From Rikenellaceae bacterium (GTDB taxonomy: Bacteria; Bacteroidota; Bacteroidia; Bacteroidales; Rikenellaceae), in assembly GCA_020860245.1 (NCBI GenBank), contig JAJBUQ010000039.1:138299-202298 (forward strand): a DNA stretch of 64,000 nt. Reading direction: 5' to 3'. Of this stretch, positions 1-9,636 are shown piece after piece. Both the position numbers and the translations under genes were made by a program. Every line of letters begins with the position of its first letter. Position 1 is the first letter of the stretch. Below the pieces are notes generated by a model that did not search any database, was not told where the DNA came from, and worked only from the letters and a program-made list of their open reading frames with translations.

Positions 1-1
1 G

Positions 2-916
2 GAATACGGATATGTGTCGGATGAAATCAGCGACGATAAAATAATCTATTCCGAACTGTACTATGTAAACAGTTCAAATACACAGGCCAGATTACAGGTC
101 GGCGATATCCGGATGCAGTTTATCGGAAGCACTTCTGCAACTATAAACGGATTGGGCGGAGGTATAACCCTTGCTGCCGGAAATGAATTCTCCGACAGGG
201 TGTTCTGGGGTGAAAATATTACAGTCTCCGATCTTAATTCGATCCGTGTCGATTTGTACGATGTAGTAGTTAATATAGGTACCGCATTTTCATACGTGAT
301 AACTGTCGATGTCAAAGATATTGACGACAACATTCTCGGAAGTAGTTCTGTTACGGAGTATACTCCGACCGGTAATTATTATTTATCTGTAGATATGAAT
401 AACGCTCCCGCGTCCGAATATTATAAAATCGATTATACGCTCGAAGTAAAAAACAACGGAAGCATACCACCGACAAAGTTTATTACGGGTGTTATTGGTT
501 CAAACTCTCAGCAGCATTATTGGATTTGGTCTATTAAATCCATAGAAATTTATGACGGAAATCAATACTACGAACTTCAGAATTACATTTCGTCCGGAAG
601 TCTCGGATTGAACGGTACGACGTATTTATACGGAAGTCCTCAGGGGGGCGAGGAAATATTCTCGAGCCGTCCCAAAATAGAATGGGTAAGAATTACATTC
701 GACGAACTTCGTGATTTAGATGGTAATAAACCCGAAATATTAAATGTATGGTGTTTCCTATACAGTACCTACGGCGGTCGCGACGAAACTGTCGGAGTTA
801 TGCATTATCCCGTACATGACAATATTTTGTCTCCCCAGTCCTTTACGTTCGATGTAAGTTCCTATGTGGGATATCTCGACAATCTAAGCATCGAAATAAT
901 GATTGAATCCCTATAA
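2..916 (+). CDS. Unrecognised beta-rich protein, 5' end outside the window
   Basis: The frame is open to the first bases of the window, so the start codon lies upstream; the GTG at 14 is an internal Val. About 304 codons are visible. The sequence is rich in Tyr, Ser, Asn, Val and Ile in alternating short hydrophobic stretches, as expected of an all-beta extracellular or surface protein. I see no catalytic motif, membrane segment or C-terminal sorting domain. The chain ends after a hydrophobic/acidic strand and is followed directly by a hairpin terminator, so it is the last gene of its transcript. Function is unknown; a secreted or surface protein is only a composition-based guess. Confidence 0.7.
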   Translation, partial: EYGYVSDEISDDKIIYSELYYVNSSNTQARLQVGDIRMQFIGSTSATINGLGGGITLAAGNEFSDRVFWGENITVSDLNSIRVDLYDVVVNIGTAFSYVITVDVKDIDDNILGSSSVTEYTPTGNYYLSVDMNNAPASEYYKIDYTLEVKNNGSIPPTKFITGVIGSNSQQHYWIWSIKSIEIYDGNQYYELQNYISSGSLGLNGTTYLYGSPQGGEEIFSSRPKIEWVRITFDELRDLDGNKPEILNVWCFLYSTYGGRDETVGVMHYPVHDNILSPQSFTFDVSSYVGYLDNLSIEIMIESL

Positions 917-921
917 TTCTT

Positions 922-952
922 AAACTCCCGAATTTTTTTAATTCAGGAGTTT
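922..952. terminator. Bidirectional hairpin terminator
   Basis: A 13-base stem (922-934 with 940-952, one C/A mismatch) encloses a T-rich loop and is followed by T-rich sequence. It lies between the convergent ends of the unrecognised protein and the O-methyltransferase and can serve both. Confidence 0.75.
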
Positions 953-1597
953 TTATTTAATCCTAATCATACTCATTCCGTCGCGGATATCGAGCATTAC
1001 GTTCTCCACACGGTCGTCATTTTGTATTTTATCGTTGAATTCGATAATCTTCTGTGTCTGGGTATCCTTCTTTGCTACCTCCTGCACAACCTTCTCGTAC
1101 CAGATGACGTTGTCCGCGATTATTACCGAACCGCTACGCACCAGTTCGTGTTCGAACAGCATATCGTAATACTCTACGTATTCACGCTTGTTTCCGTCGA
1201 TAAACACAAGATCGAATACAATACCGAGCGTGGGCATAATATCGAGCGCAGAACCGATATGCTGAATTATTTTGTCGGACATTCCGCTCCTTTCGAAAAA
1301 TTCCGAAGATATATCCTCCAGTTCGTCGTTAATTTCTATGGTATGCAGTTGCCCGTCTTCGCCCAACCCTTTAGCGAGGCATATTGCCGAATAACCAGTG
1401 AATGTTCCTATCTCCAATATTCGCTCCGGAGCGAGAATTTTGGAGATAAGTTCGAGGAATTTACCCTGCACGTGTCCGGAGATCATGCGCGCCTGAACCA
1501 CCCGGAGATTGGTAGCCCTGTCGAGTTGGGACAGTACGGGATCTTCGGCAGATGTGTGTTCCGATATATATTTATCTATGTCAGATACGTTATACAT
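953..1597 (-). CDS. Class I SAM-dependent O-methyltransferase (catechol O-methyltransferase-like)
   Basis: Predicted 214 aa. The frame is open far upstream into purL, but homology begins only at the ATG at 1597, which I take as the start. Motif I, LEIGTFTGYS, spans residues 61-70. The metal-binding pattern of the family is visible: FIDG with Asp134, and ADN at 161-163. The chain ends in the typical DGMSM tail. This is the PF01596 family, which methylates hydroxyl groups of small catechol-like acceptors using SAM and a divalent cation. The physiological substrate cannot be told from sequence. It is transcribed away from purL from a region of about 105 bases. Confidence 0.88.
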   Translation of the reverse strand: MYNVSDIDKYISEHTSAEDPVLSQLDRATNLRVVQARMISGHVQGKFLELISKILAPERILEIGTFTGYSAICLAKGLGEDGQLHTIEINDELEDISSEFFERSGMSDKIIQHIGSALDIMPTLGIVFDLVFIDGNKREYVEYYDMLFEHELVRSGSVIIADNVIWYEKVVQEVAKKDTQTQKIIEFNDKIQNDDRVENVMLDIRDGMSMIRIK

Positions 1598-1671
1598 ATT
1601 GGTGAAAATACGAATTGCGAATGTAGCAAAAAAATCATTCGAAAAAGTTTTTAAAGCTCTTTTCTTTAGAT

Positions 1672-1679
1672 TAACTTTG
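1672..1679 (+). promoter_or_regulatory. Bacteroidota -7 promoter element for purL
   Basis: TAACTTTG matches TAnnTTTG and lies 23 bases before the purL ATG. No clear -33 TTG is seen at the right distance. Confidence 0.5.
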
Positions 1680-1702
1680 CGACTTAATATACATGACAGC
1701 CG

Positions 1703-4700
1703 ATGATACTTTTTTTCAGAGACACTAACACTATCTATGCGGTGGATTACTCCTCGCGCCCTAATGCGGAAGAAATTAACAAGCTCGAATGGCTTTTCAG
1801 CGGAGCTAAACCGTTGGAAGATGAAAAACTCGAAGGATTCTTCATAGGTCCGAGGCGTGAAATGATAACTCCGTGGAGTACGAATGCCGTAGAGATTACC
1901 CAGAATATGGGGATCGAAGGTATAAAACGTATAGAGGAGTTCAAGGCGGTAGCGGACGATAAAGCTCCCTACGATAAGATGCTCCAGCGTAAATATGAAG
2001 TTCTCGACCAGAATATATTCACAATAGATAAAAAACCTGAACCTGTCGTATATATAGAGGATATCCATTCCTATAATAAACGGGAAGGCCTCGTTCTCAG
2101 CGAGGAAGAGGTTGAATATCTGGAGGAAGTAAGCAAAAAAATGGGGCGGAAACTTACGGATTCCGAAGTATTCGGATTCTCGCAGGTTAATTCCGAGCAT
2201 TGCCGCCATAAAATATTCGGAGGCAAATTTATTGTCGATGGACAGGAGAAGGAAGATTCACTGTTCGAACTTATAAAAAAAACCACGAAAGCGAATCCAA
2301 ACCGCGTAGTGTCTGCATACAAAGATAACTGCGCGTTCTTACAGGGACCTGTCGTTGAGCAGTTCGCTCCGGCATCGCATGACAAACCGGACTTCTACGA
2401 AACAAAGGACTTCGAATCGGTAATATCCATAAAAGCGGAGACGCATAACTTCCCTACAACGGTGGAACCGTTCAACGGAGCTGCTACGGGTACCGGTGGG
2501 GAAATCCGTGATCGTATCGCAGGAGGTAAAGGAGCATTCCCCGTTGCAGGGACAGCGATTTATATGACCGCTTATCCCAGACTGGACGGCGGACGTTCAT
2601 GGGAGAAGGTAACCGAGGCGAGGCCGTGGCTGTACCAGACGCCGGAAGATATACTTATCAAAGCGTCTAACGGTGCGTCGGACTTCGGTAATAAATTCGG
2701 GCAACCGCTGATCTGCGGAAGTTTGCAGACGTTTGAACACTTCGAGAACGGTAAAAAATTCGGATTCGATAAAGTTATTATGCTTGCCGGGGGCATCGGT
2801 TACGGTAAGAAGCAGGATAGCCTTAAAGATGAACCTGCCAAGGGAGATAAGGTTGTTCTTTTAGGGGGCGACAACTACCGCATAGGTATGGGCGGAGGTG
2901 CCGTGTCTTCGGTTGCAACAGGGGAATATGATAATGCTATCGAGTTGAATGCCGTGCAGCGTTCCAATCCTGAGATGCAGAAGCGTGCATATAATGCTAT
3001 CCGTGCTTTGTCGGAAGAGGACAGGAATCCCGTAATTTCGATCCACGACCACGGTGCAGGCGGACACTTAAACTGCCTGTCCGAGCTTGTCGAAACGACA
3101 GGCGGACGTATAGATATAGATCAACTACCTGTCGGAGACCCTACGCTGTCAGCTAAGGAGATCGTGGGCAACGAGTCTCAGGAGCGTATGGGACTTGTAA
3201 TGAAGGAAGAAGATATCGAGCATCTTAGGAAGATAGCGGAGCGCGAGCGTGCCCCGATGTACGTTATCGGAGAGGCTACAGGCGATATGCAGTTTACATT
3301 CGTAAATAATAAGACAGGTGAGAAGCCCATCGACTGGAAGCTCGAATATATGTTCGGCAAGGCTCCGCGCACGGTTCTCGACGATAAAACGGTTGAAGAA
3401 AATTATAAAGTTCCGGAGTATTCCGAAGAAAAAATAAGCCAATATATAGAGGAGCTCCTCCAACTCGAAGGGGTGGCATGTAAGGATTGGCTCACCAACA
3501 AGGTAGACCGCTCCGTGACAGGACGCATCGCTATGCAGCAATGCACGGGAAGCATTCAGGTCCCTTTAAATAACTGTGGTATCGTCGCGCTTGATTATCA
3601 GGGTAAGCACGGTATTGCTACTGCTCTCGGACACGCACCCGCCGCGGCGATGGCTGATGCGGAGAAGGGTTCGGTACTTGCCATTACCGAATCTCTTACC
3701 AATATTATATTCGCACCTATTGCAGGAGGGCTTCCAAGCATCTCTTTGAGTGCCAACTGGATGTGGCCGTGTAAGAACGAAGGAGAAGACGCACGTTTAT
3801 ATAAGGCCGTACAGGTTGCCAGTGACTTCGCTATATCGTTGGGAATCAATATTCCTACCGGTAAGGATTCGCTCTCGATGACACAGAAATATAAAAACGG
3901 AGACCTTGTTTACGCTCCTGGAACAGTTATAATAACCTCCGCAGGCGAAGTGTCGGATATTAAAAAAGCGATATCTCCGGCCTTGAAAAATAAAAAGAGC
4001 CGAATCGTTTATGTGGATATGGCTAAGGACGGATTTAAACTTGGAGGCAGCAGTTTCGGGCAAATACTAAATACGGTCGGAGGAGAAGTCCCTACCGTTA
4101 CCGACAGCGAATACTTTAAAAACGCGTTTGAAGCGGTTCAGTCGCTTATAAATGATGATAAAGTTCTTGCCGGCCACGATATATCCGGAGGTGGACTTAT
4201 TACCGCGCTTCTCGAAATGACTTTCGCGGATAACCGTTCCGGAATCTCGGTGAATATCGACCCGCTCGGAGAAAGAGATGCCGTAAAGGTGCTATTCAGC
4301 GAGAAGCCTGCGCTTGTACTTCAGGTTGAAGATGCCGATGCGGTTATATCCGAACTTAAAAATTCTGGCGTCGATGCTTATATTATCGGAGACGTGAACC
4401 AGGAGAGAAAATTCTCCGTATCGTTCAGAGATAAAACACTGACGCTTGGCAGCAGTTCATTGAGGGATAAATGGTACCGGACTTCTTATCTTCTCGACCG
4501 CAGACAGAGCGGCGAACAGAAGGCTCTCGAAAGATATAACAACTATAAAAATCAAGAACTTAAATTCGACTTCCCGAAGAACTTCACCGGTAAATTGTCT
4601 CAGTACGGCATCGATCCGAATCGTAAGGGAAAATCCGGAATTAAAGCAGCTATTATTCGCGAACAGGGTAACAACAGCGAGCGGGAGATGGCGTGGTGCA

Positions 4701-5395
4701 TGTACCTTGCCGGAATGGATGTCAAGGATGTTCACACTACCGACCTTACTTCCGGACGCGAGACTCTTGAGGATGTCAATCTTATCGTATTCGTGGGCGG
4801 ATTTGCCAATTCGGACGTTTTGGGCTCCGCTAAGGGATGGGCAGGCGCACTGCTCTACAATCCTAAAGCCAAAGAGAGCCTCGACAGATTCTTTGCTCGT
4901 GAAGATACTTTGTCGCTGGGGATTTGTAACGGCTGCCAGCTTATGATAGAATACGGTATTATCAATGCAGAAGACGCAAAAATGCCTAAGATGCTCCATA
5001 ACGACAGCCATAAGTACGAATCTAATTTTGTCGGTTTGAGGATAAAGGAGAGCAATTCGGTGATGCTGTCTTCATTGCAGAATTCGACATTGGGTATATG
5101 GGTGTCGCACGGAGAAGGTAAGTTCAGCCTGCCGATGGGTAAGGATAACTATAATATCCCTGCCGAATACTTATATGACGCATATCCTGCAAATCCTAAC
5201 GGAAGCGACTTCAATGCTGCTGCGATATGTTCTGCGGACGGACGCCACCTTGCGATGATGCCGCACCCCGAACGCGCGCTGCGTCCGTGGAACTGGGCGT
5301 ACTATCCGGAAGAGAGGAGTGACGACGAAGTATCGCCATGGATAGAGCTGTTTGTAAACGCACGCGAGTGGATAAAATCAAATGCGAAAAAATAA
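1703..5395 (+). CDS. purL: Phosphoribosylformylglycinamidine synthase, single-chain form
   Basis: At 1230 aa this is the large single-chain FGAM synthase, which converts FGAR, glutamine and ATP to FGAM in step 4 of purine synthesis. Visible in order are the N-terminal PurS-like domain, the linker with the SEHCRH motif near residue 170, two AIR-synthase-like ATP-binding halves (HNFPTTVEPFNGAATGTGGE near 250; the second half near 640-960), and a C-terminal class I glutaminase. The glutaminase nucleophile is Cys1075 in LGICNGC, and the His/Glu pair lies in the terminal PHPERALRP. Length and motifs are complete. The stop overlaps the murI start by one base (TAATG), so the two are probably translationally coupled. 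Confidence 0.98.
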   Translation: MILFFRDTNTIYAVDYSSRPNAEEINKLEWLFSGAKPLEDEKLEGFFIGPRREMITPWSTNAVEITQNMGIEGIKRIEEFKAVADDKAPYDKMLQRKYEVLDQNIFTIDKKPEPVVYIEDIHSYNKREGLVLSEEEVEYLEEVSKKMGRKLTDSEVFGFSQVNSEHCRHKIFGGKFIVDGQEKEDSLFELIKKTTKANPNRVVSAYKDNCAFLQGPVVEQFAPASHDKPDFYETKDFESVISIKAETHNFPTTVEPFNGAATGTGGEIRDRIAGGKGAFPVAGTAIYMTAYPRLDGGRSWEKVTEARPWLYQTPEDILIKASNGASDFGNKFGQPLICGSLQTFEHFENGKKFGFDKVIMLAGGIGYGKKQDSLKDEPAKGDKVVLLGGDNYRIGMGGGAVSSVATGEYDNAIELNAVQRSNPEMQKRAYNAIRALSEEDRNPVISIHDHGAGGHLNCLSELVETTGGRIDIDQLPVGDPTLSAKEIVGNESQERMGLVMKEEDIEHLRKIAERERAPMYVIGEATGDMQFTFVNNKTGEKPIDWKLEYMFGKAPRTVLDDKTVEENYKVPEYSEEKISQYIEELLQLEGVACKDWLTNKVDRSVTGRIAMQQCTGSIQVPLNNCGIVALDYQGKHGIATALGHAPAAAMADAEKGSVLAITESLTNIIFAPIAGGLPSISLSANWMWPCKNEGEDARLYKAVQVASDFAISLGINIPTGKDSLSMTQKYKNGDLVYAPGTVIITSAGEVSDIKKAISPALKNKKSRIVYVDMAKDGFKLGGSSFGQILNTVGGEVPTVTDSEYFKNAFEAVQSLINDDKVLAGHDISGGGLITALLEMTFADNRSGISVNIDPLGERDAVKVLFSEKPALVLQVEDADAVISELKNSGVDAYIIGDVNQERKFSVSFRDKTLTLGSSSLRDKWYRTSYLLDRRQSGEQKALERYNNYKNQELKFDFPKNFTGKLSQYGIDPNRKGKSGIKAAIIREQGNNSEREMAWCMYLAGMDVKDVHTTDLTSGRETLEDVNLIVFVGGFANSDVLGSAKGWAGALLYNPKAKESLDRFFAREDTLSLGICNGCQLMIEYGIINAEDAKMPKMLHNDSHKYESNFVGLRIKESNSVMLSSLQNSTLGIWVSHGEGKFSLPMGKDNYNIPAEYLYDAYPANPNGSDFNAAAICSADGRHLAMMPHPERALRPWNWAYYPEERSDDEVSPWIELFVNAREWIKSNAKK

Positions 5396-6183
5396 TGCAT
5401 AACCCTTCACCGATAGGGGTATTCGATTCAGGTCTCGGAGGATTATCGGTATTCTCCGAGATTGTCCGTTTATTACCCGATGAATCTATTGTTTATTACG
5501 GTGACGGCAAGAACTGCCCTTACGGCGAAAAACCAAAAGAACAGATCCTCCGCATATCGGATCAAATCGTTACGTTCCTTATCGACAAAGGATGCAAAAT
5601 TATCGTTCTTGCCTGTAATACGGCAACAGCGGAAGCGATAGATTATTTGAGGGAAAAATATCCACATATCCCGTTTGTAGGGATGGAGCCTGCAGTGAAA
5701 CCCGCAGTTCTCTCGACAAAGACCGGAGTGGTGGGTATCCTCGCGACAGCACCGACGCTCGAAGGAAGACTGTTCCGCGAGACAACCGCGAAATATTCGG
5801 ATAAGGTAAAAATTATTCCTGTTGTAGGCGAAAAATTCGTGAATATAGTCGAGAAAAATATTATTGACGCACCCGAAACGGAAGCACAGGTGAGGCAGGT
5901 CGTAACTCCGCTTATCGAACAAAACGCCGACAGAATCGTACTGGGATGCACCCATTATCCATTTCTTTTAAATGTCATTAAAAATATAATCGGAGACAGA
6001 GAGATCGAAATAGTAAATCCTGCTCCTGCCGTCGCGCGGAGAGTGCGTGATATTTTGGCGGAAAAAAGTAACTTTGCACCTGCGTACAATCTTCCGGAAT
6101 ACCGTTATTTTACCTCTTCCGACGATAGATATATTTGTAAAATAAAGTCGATTGCGGATGGTCTTATAAACGGAAGCAAATAA
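5395..6183 (+). CDS. murI: Glutamate racemase
   Basis: Predicted 262 aa; makes D-glutamate for peptidoglycan. The frame is open 19 codons upstream inside purL, but the conserved start MHNPSPIGVFDSGLGG begins at the ATG that shares a base with the purL stop, so I chose 5395. The racemase motif DSGLGG is at residues 11-16. The two catalytic cysteines are both present: Cys74 in ACNTA and Cys185 in GCTHYP. The pairing with purL is positional rather than metabolic. ftsK follows after 7 bases, so murI is probably part of a purL-murI-ftsK transcript. Confidence 0.97.
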   Translation: MHNPSPIGVFDSGLGGLSVFSEIVRLLPDESIVYYGDGKNCPYGEKPKEQILRISDQIVTFLIDKGCKIIVLACNTATAEAIDYLREKYPHIPFVGMEPAVKPAVLSTKTGVVGILATAPTLEGRLFRETTAKYSDKVKIIPVVGEKFVNIVEKNIIDAPETEAQVRQVVTPLIEQNADRIVLGCTHYPFLLNVIKNIIGDREIEIVNPAPAVARRVRDILAEKSNFAPAYNLPEYRYFTSSDDRYICKIKSIADGLINGSK

Positions 6184-6190
6184 TGAATTT

Positions 6191-8869
6191 ATGGCTCTGA
6201 AATCTAAAAAATATACTGCTACAACGAAAACCTCACGCCCCAAAGATGGAGCGGAGAAGGAAAAAAACACAAAATACAGGCAATGGATGCTTGGATTCGC
6301 ACTCCTTTTTTTCGCGTTTTATATAGCTATATCCGTATTTTCGTATATGCTCTATTGGAAGAATGACCAGGCTGTTGGGAGGTTGCCGCTGTCCGAGACC
6401 GACGGGGATGGTATTTATAACTGGGGAGGGCGATTAGGTGTCAAAATAGGGGAGTTGTTAGTAACGGATTCGTTCGGATTATTCGGATTCCTTATTCCCG
6501 TAACTTTGATTATTCTTGCGCTCCGAGTGCTTAGTTACCGTCCAATGTTCCTGAATAAATCTGTTAGAATATGCCTTATCGGACTGATTCTCGGTTCGAT
6601 AACGCTCGGTTATATCGGAAATTTTTTCCCTGGCGAAGGGGCGTTCGGTTCCGGTCTCGGAGGGGCCCACGGAGTCTATATCGCACAATGGATAGAGTCG
6701 TATCTCTCTTATGGAACAGGACTTCTGCTCCTTCTCCTTATTGCCTTCTTTGCTGTATATATAAACCGCAACACTATATCCCTTATAAACCGTTTTGGCA
6801 AAGGATTGGCCAATAAATCCAAAGATATCACTGTTACGGTGGCCTCAAGAGCGTCTGACTTGATGCAGGCAAAGGAGAATAAAATTACTTCGGAAGAGGC
6901 TGAAGAATCAGATTGTATCGAAGATATTCCTGTCAAGGAGGAAGTTACGGCTCTGAAGGAAGATCTCGATTACAGTTTTGAAGACGATAAGGTAGAGCCT
7001 ATTAAACCGATCGTGGCCAAAGAGGGAAAAAAATCTTTCGATTCTACCGATTTTGAATTTACTGTACGTTCGGAGGACGGTGAAGAGTATCTGTACGAGA
7101 AAAAAAATCCTTTTGTCGATAAGGTCGAAGAAACAACCAGATTCGAAGAAGGATTCGTTATACGCGACGAGCATGGGAATGTTACGGAAACTATCGACCC
7201 GTTTGGGGAAGTTAACGATATATGTACCGACAATCCTAGCCCCCGTGGTGACATAGAGCTTCTCGCCAATAATGACGAGTCGTCTACTATCGTGGTGGAT
7301 GATATGTTCACGGTGGATAAACATGTCGAGGAGACGATTCCTGACGAACTTATCGATACGAATTACGATCACACTCTCGATTTATCATATTATCAGAAGC
7401 CTCCGGTAGAACTTCTCGAAGACCACACTATCGAAGTAAACGTTACGGAGAATGAACTTATTGGGAATAAGAACCGTATTCTTGAAACGCTTGAGAACTT
7501 CGGTATTAAAATAGATAAAATCAAGGCGACTATCGGACCGACAGTCACGCTGTATGAGATTGTTCCTGCTCCGGGGGTCCGTATATCCAAGATAAAGAAT
7601 CTGGAGGACGATATTGCCCTGAGTTTGTCTGCACTGGGGATTCGGATAATCGCTCCGATGCCGGGCAAAGGAACTATCGGTATAGAGGTTCCTAATAAGG
7701 ATAAGGAGATCGTATCCATGTACTCCGTGATTAAATCGGTTAAATTTCAGGAATCGGATTACGAACTACCTTTGGTATTAGGTAAGACTATTCAGAACGA
7801 GACGTTCGTAATCGATCTCGCTAAAATGCCGCATGTCTTGGTTGCAGGAGCGACAGGGCAGGGTAAGTCAGTGGGACTTAACGCAATAATTACTTCCCTG
7901 TTATATAAGAAGCATCCCTCCGAACTCAAATTCGTGCTTGTAGATCCCAAAAAAGTGGAACTGACGCTGTATTCGAAATTGGAGAAGCACTTCCTTGCAA
8001 AACTGCCAGGCGAGGACGACGCGATTATAACCGATACGCAGAAGGTTATATATACCCTGAATTCTCTCTGTATAGAGATGGATGCGCGGTATGATCTTCT
8101 CCGTAAGGCCGAGGTGAGGAATATCAAAGAGTATAACGCTAAATTTACCAAACGCAGGTTGAATCCTGAGAAGGGACACCGCTATCTGCCTTATATAGTG
8201 GTTATAATCGATGAATTCGCGGATATGATAATGACCGCAGGGCGCGAAGTAGAATCTCCGATCGCCCGTATCGCTCAACTTGCCCGTGCTGTGGGTATAC
8301 ACCTCGTTATCGCTACCCAGAGGCCTACCACAAATATAATTACCGGACTTATAAAAGCGAACTTCCCTGCTCGTATTGCGTTCCGCGTAACTTCTATGAT
8401 AGATTCCCGTACGATTATCGACCAGCCTGGAGCCAATCAGCTAATTGGGCGGGGGGATATGCTGATATCTAACGGAAGCGATATTACCCGTGTTCAATGC
8501 GCATTTCTCGACACTCCTGAGGTCGAGCGGATTATGGAATTTATTAGCAATCAGCAGGGATATCCGTGTGCGTACGAGCTACCGGAATACGTGCCTGAAG
8601 GAGAATCGGGAATGCCGGATGCAGACCTCACGCGTCGCGATTCAATGTTCGAGGAGGCTGCGAGACTTATCGTAGCGCATCAACAGGGCTCTACGTCCCT
8701 AATACAGCGTAAATTCTCCATAGGATACAATCGAGCAGGGAGAATTATGGATCAGCGCGAAGTCGCCGGAATCGTAGGCAAGAGCGAAGGGAGCAAACCG
8801 AGAGAGGTGAAAATTTCAGATATGGGTTCTCTGGAACTATTATTGAATAATATCGATAACTTCCACTAA
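6191..8869 (+). CDS. ftsK: DNA translocase FtsK/SpoIIIE
   Basis: Predicted 892 aa; ATP-driven DNA pump at the division septum that clears the terminus and sorts chromosomes. Four N-terminal membrane segments are visible (about residues 30-55, 92-113, 117-138, 165-186). An acidic linker of about 220 residues follows, then the motor domain. Walker A is GATGQGKS near 552 and Walker B is VVIIDEFAD near 670. A C-terminal winged-helix gamma domain lies near 825-885 (TSLIQRKFSIGYNRAGRIMD). The order and length are those of a complete bacterial FtsK. It sits 7 bases after murI and 10 before a LolA-like gene, an arrangement consistent with an envelope/division transcript. Confidence 0.97.
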   Translation: MALKSKKYTATTKTSRPKDGAEKEKNTKYRQWMLGFALLFFAFYIAISVFSYMLYWKNDQAVGRLPLSETDGDGIYNWGGRLGVKIGELLVTDSFGLFGFLIPVTLIILALRVLSYRPMFLNKSVRICLIGLILGSITLGYIGNFFPGEGAFGSGLGGAHGVYIAQWIESYLSYGTGLLLLLLIAFFAVYINRNTISLINRFGKGLANKSKDITVTVASRASDLMQAKENKITSEEAEESDCIEDIPVKEEVTALKEDLDYSFEDDKVEPIKPIVAKEGKKSFDSTDFEFTVRSEDGEEYLYEKKNPFVDKVEETTRFEEGFVIRDEHGNVTETIDPFGEVNDICTDNPSPRGDIELLANNDESSTIVVDDMFTVDKHVEETIPDELIDTNYDHTLDLSYYQKPPVELLEDHTIEVNVTENELIGNKNRILETLENFGIKIDKIKATIGPTVTLYEIVPAPGVRISKIKNLEDDIALSLSALGIRIIAPMPGKGTIGIEVPNKDKEIVSMYSVIKSVKFQESDYELPLVLGKTIQNETFVIDLAKMPHVLVAGATGQGKSVGLNAIITSLLYKKHPSELKFVLVDPKKVELTLYSKLEKHFLAKLPGEDDAIITDTQKVIYTLNSLCIEMDARYDLLRKAEVRNIKEYNAKFTKRRLNPEKGHRYLPYIVVIIDEFADMIMTAGREVESPIARIAQLARAVGIHLVIATQRPTTNIITGLIKANFPARIAFRVTSMIDSRTIIDQPGANQLIGRGDMLISNGSDITRVQCAFLDTPEVERIMEFISNQQGYPCAYELPEYVPEGESGMPDADLTRRDSMFEEAARLIVAHQQGSTSLIQRKFSIGYNRAGRIMDQREVAGIVGKSEGSKPREVKISDMGSLELLLNNIDNFH

Positions 8870-8879
8870 TAATAAGAGA

Positions 8880-9518
8880 ATGAAAAAATATATTATCTTT
8901 ATTTTATTAATTTTTACAGTAATATCTTCTGTATTTGCCGATGCGAAGTCCGACGCAATCTTATCCTCCATGAAAAATAAATTTGAATCGTACGCTACGT
9001 ACAGGCTCAATTTTCTCGCTGATATTGAAGAAGGAGCGATGGGAATGGACGGTTTTGTGATCGTCCAGGGCAATAAGTTCCACATGGATATACGTAATAC
9101 GGAGATATATTATGACGGCAAAATAAGATATACCCATTATAAAGATTATGAGGAAGTTATAATTGAAACGATATCCGACACAGAGGCCTCTGTATCTTCC
9201 AATCCCGCATATATTTTATCTTCGTTTTTTAAGGATTATGATTCCGAATATATCGAAAATATCACGGTTTCAGGTAGAAGCGTCCATCGTATATCGCTGG
9301 TTCCTAAGACGGATAACGGATTCTTCACGGAAGCCGAAATTGTGCTCGATGCAAATACTTTTATGCCGGTCTCAATAAGCCTCGAACTTCCGGGAATGGA
9401 TCACGATATTGTATTCAGGATTACTGCCGTGGAGCCTAATGTCCGCACCTCAGGCGAAACATTTACATTTGATCCCAAAAAGTATCCGGGAATCGAAATA
9501 ATAGACTTCAGAGATTAG
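8880..9518 (+). CDS. LolA-like outer-membrane lipoprotein carrier
   Basis: Predicted 212 aa with a clear signal peptide (MKKYIIFILLIFTVISSVFA, cleavage expected near residue 20-22). The mature part is a single beta-rich domain of the LolA/LolB type: an early amphipathic helix, a GAMGMDGFVIVQGNKFHMD segment, and a late PVSISLELPG strand pair. LolA carries lipoproteins through the periplasm from LolCDE to the outer membrane. The ftsK-lolA order is common in Bacteroidota, which supports the call. The sequence is divergent, so the family assignment is firmer than the exact role. Confidence 0.8.
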   Translation: MKKYIIFILLIFTVISSVFADAKSDAILSSMKNKFESYATYRLNFLADIEEGAMGMDGFVIVQGNKFHMDIRNTEIYYDGKIRYTHYKDYEEVIIETISDTEASVSSNPAYILSSFFKDYDSEYIENITVSGRSVHRISLVPKTDNGFFTEAEIVLDANTFMPVSISLELPGMDHDIVFRITAVEPNVRTSGETFTFDPKKYPGIEIIDFRD

Positions 9519-9636
9519 ACGTTATAGACAATATTTTCAAAATTTCTTAATTTAATAAAAAAGCGTTAAACTTGTCGAGTTTACGATGTGGGAAAGACCT
9601 AAAAATTAAACCATAATACTAACAAAAACTTATTCT

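Noticed and set aside
1022-1654. Plus-strand frame of 210 codons opposite the O-methyltransferase
   Set aside because: It is the antisense shadow of a well-supported gene and has no recognisable domain.
953-2209. Long minus-strand frame of 418 codons reaching into purL
   Set aside because: Only the last 214 codons match an O-methyltransferase. The upstream part is antisense to purL and its promoter region, so the gene was started at 1597.
4457-5011. 184-codon minus-strand frame inside purL
   Set aside because: It overlaps the glutaminase domain of purL completely and shows no protein-family features.
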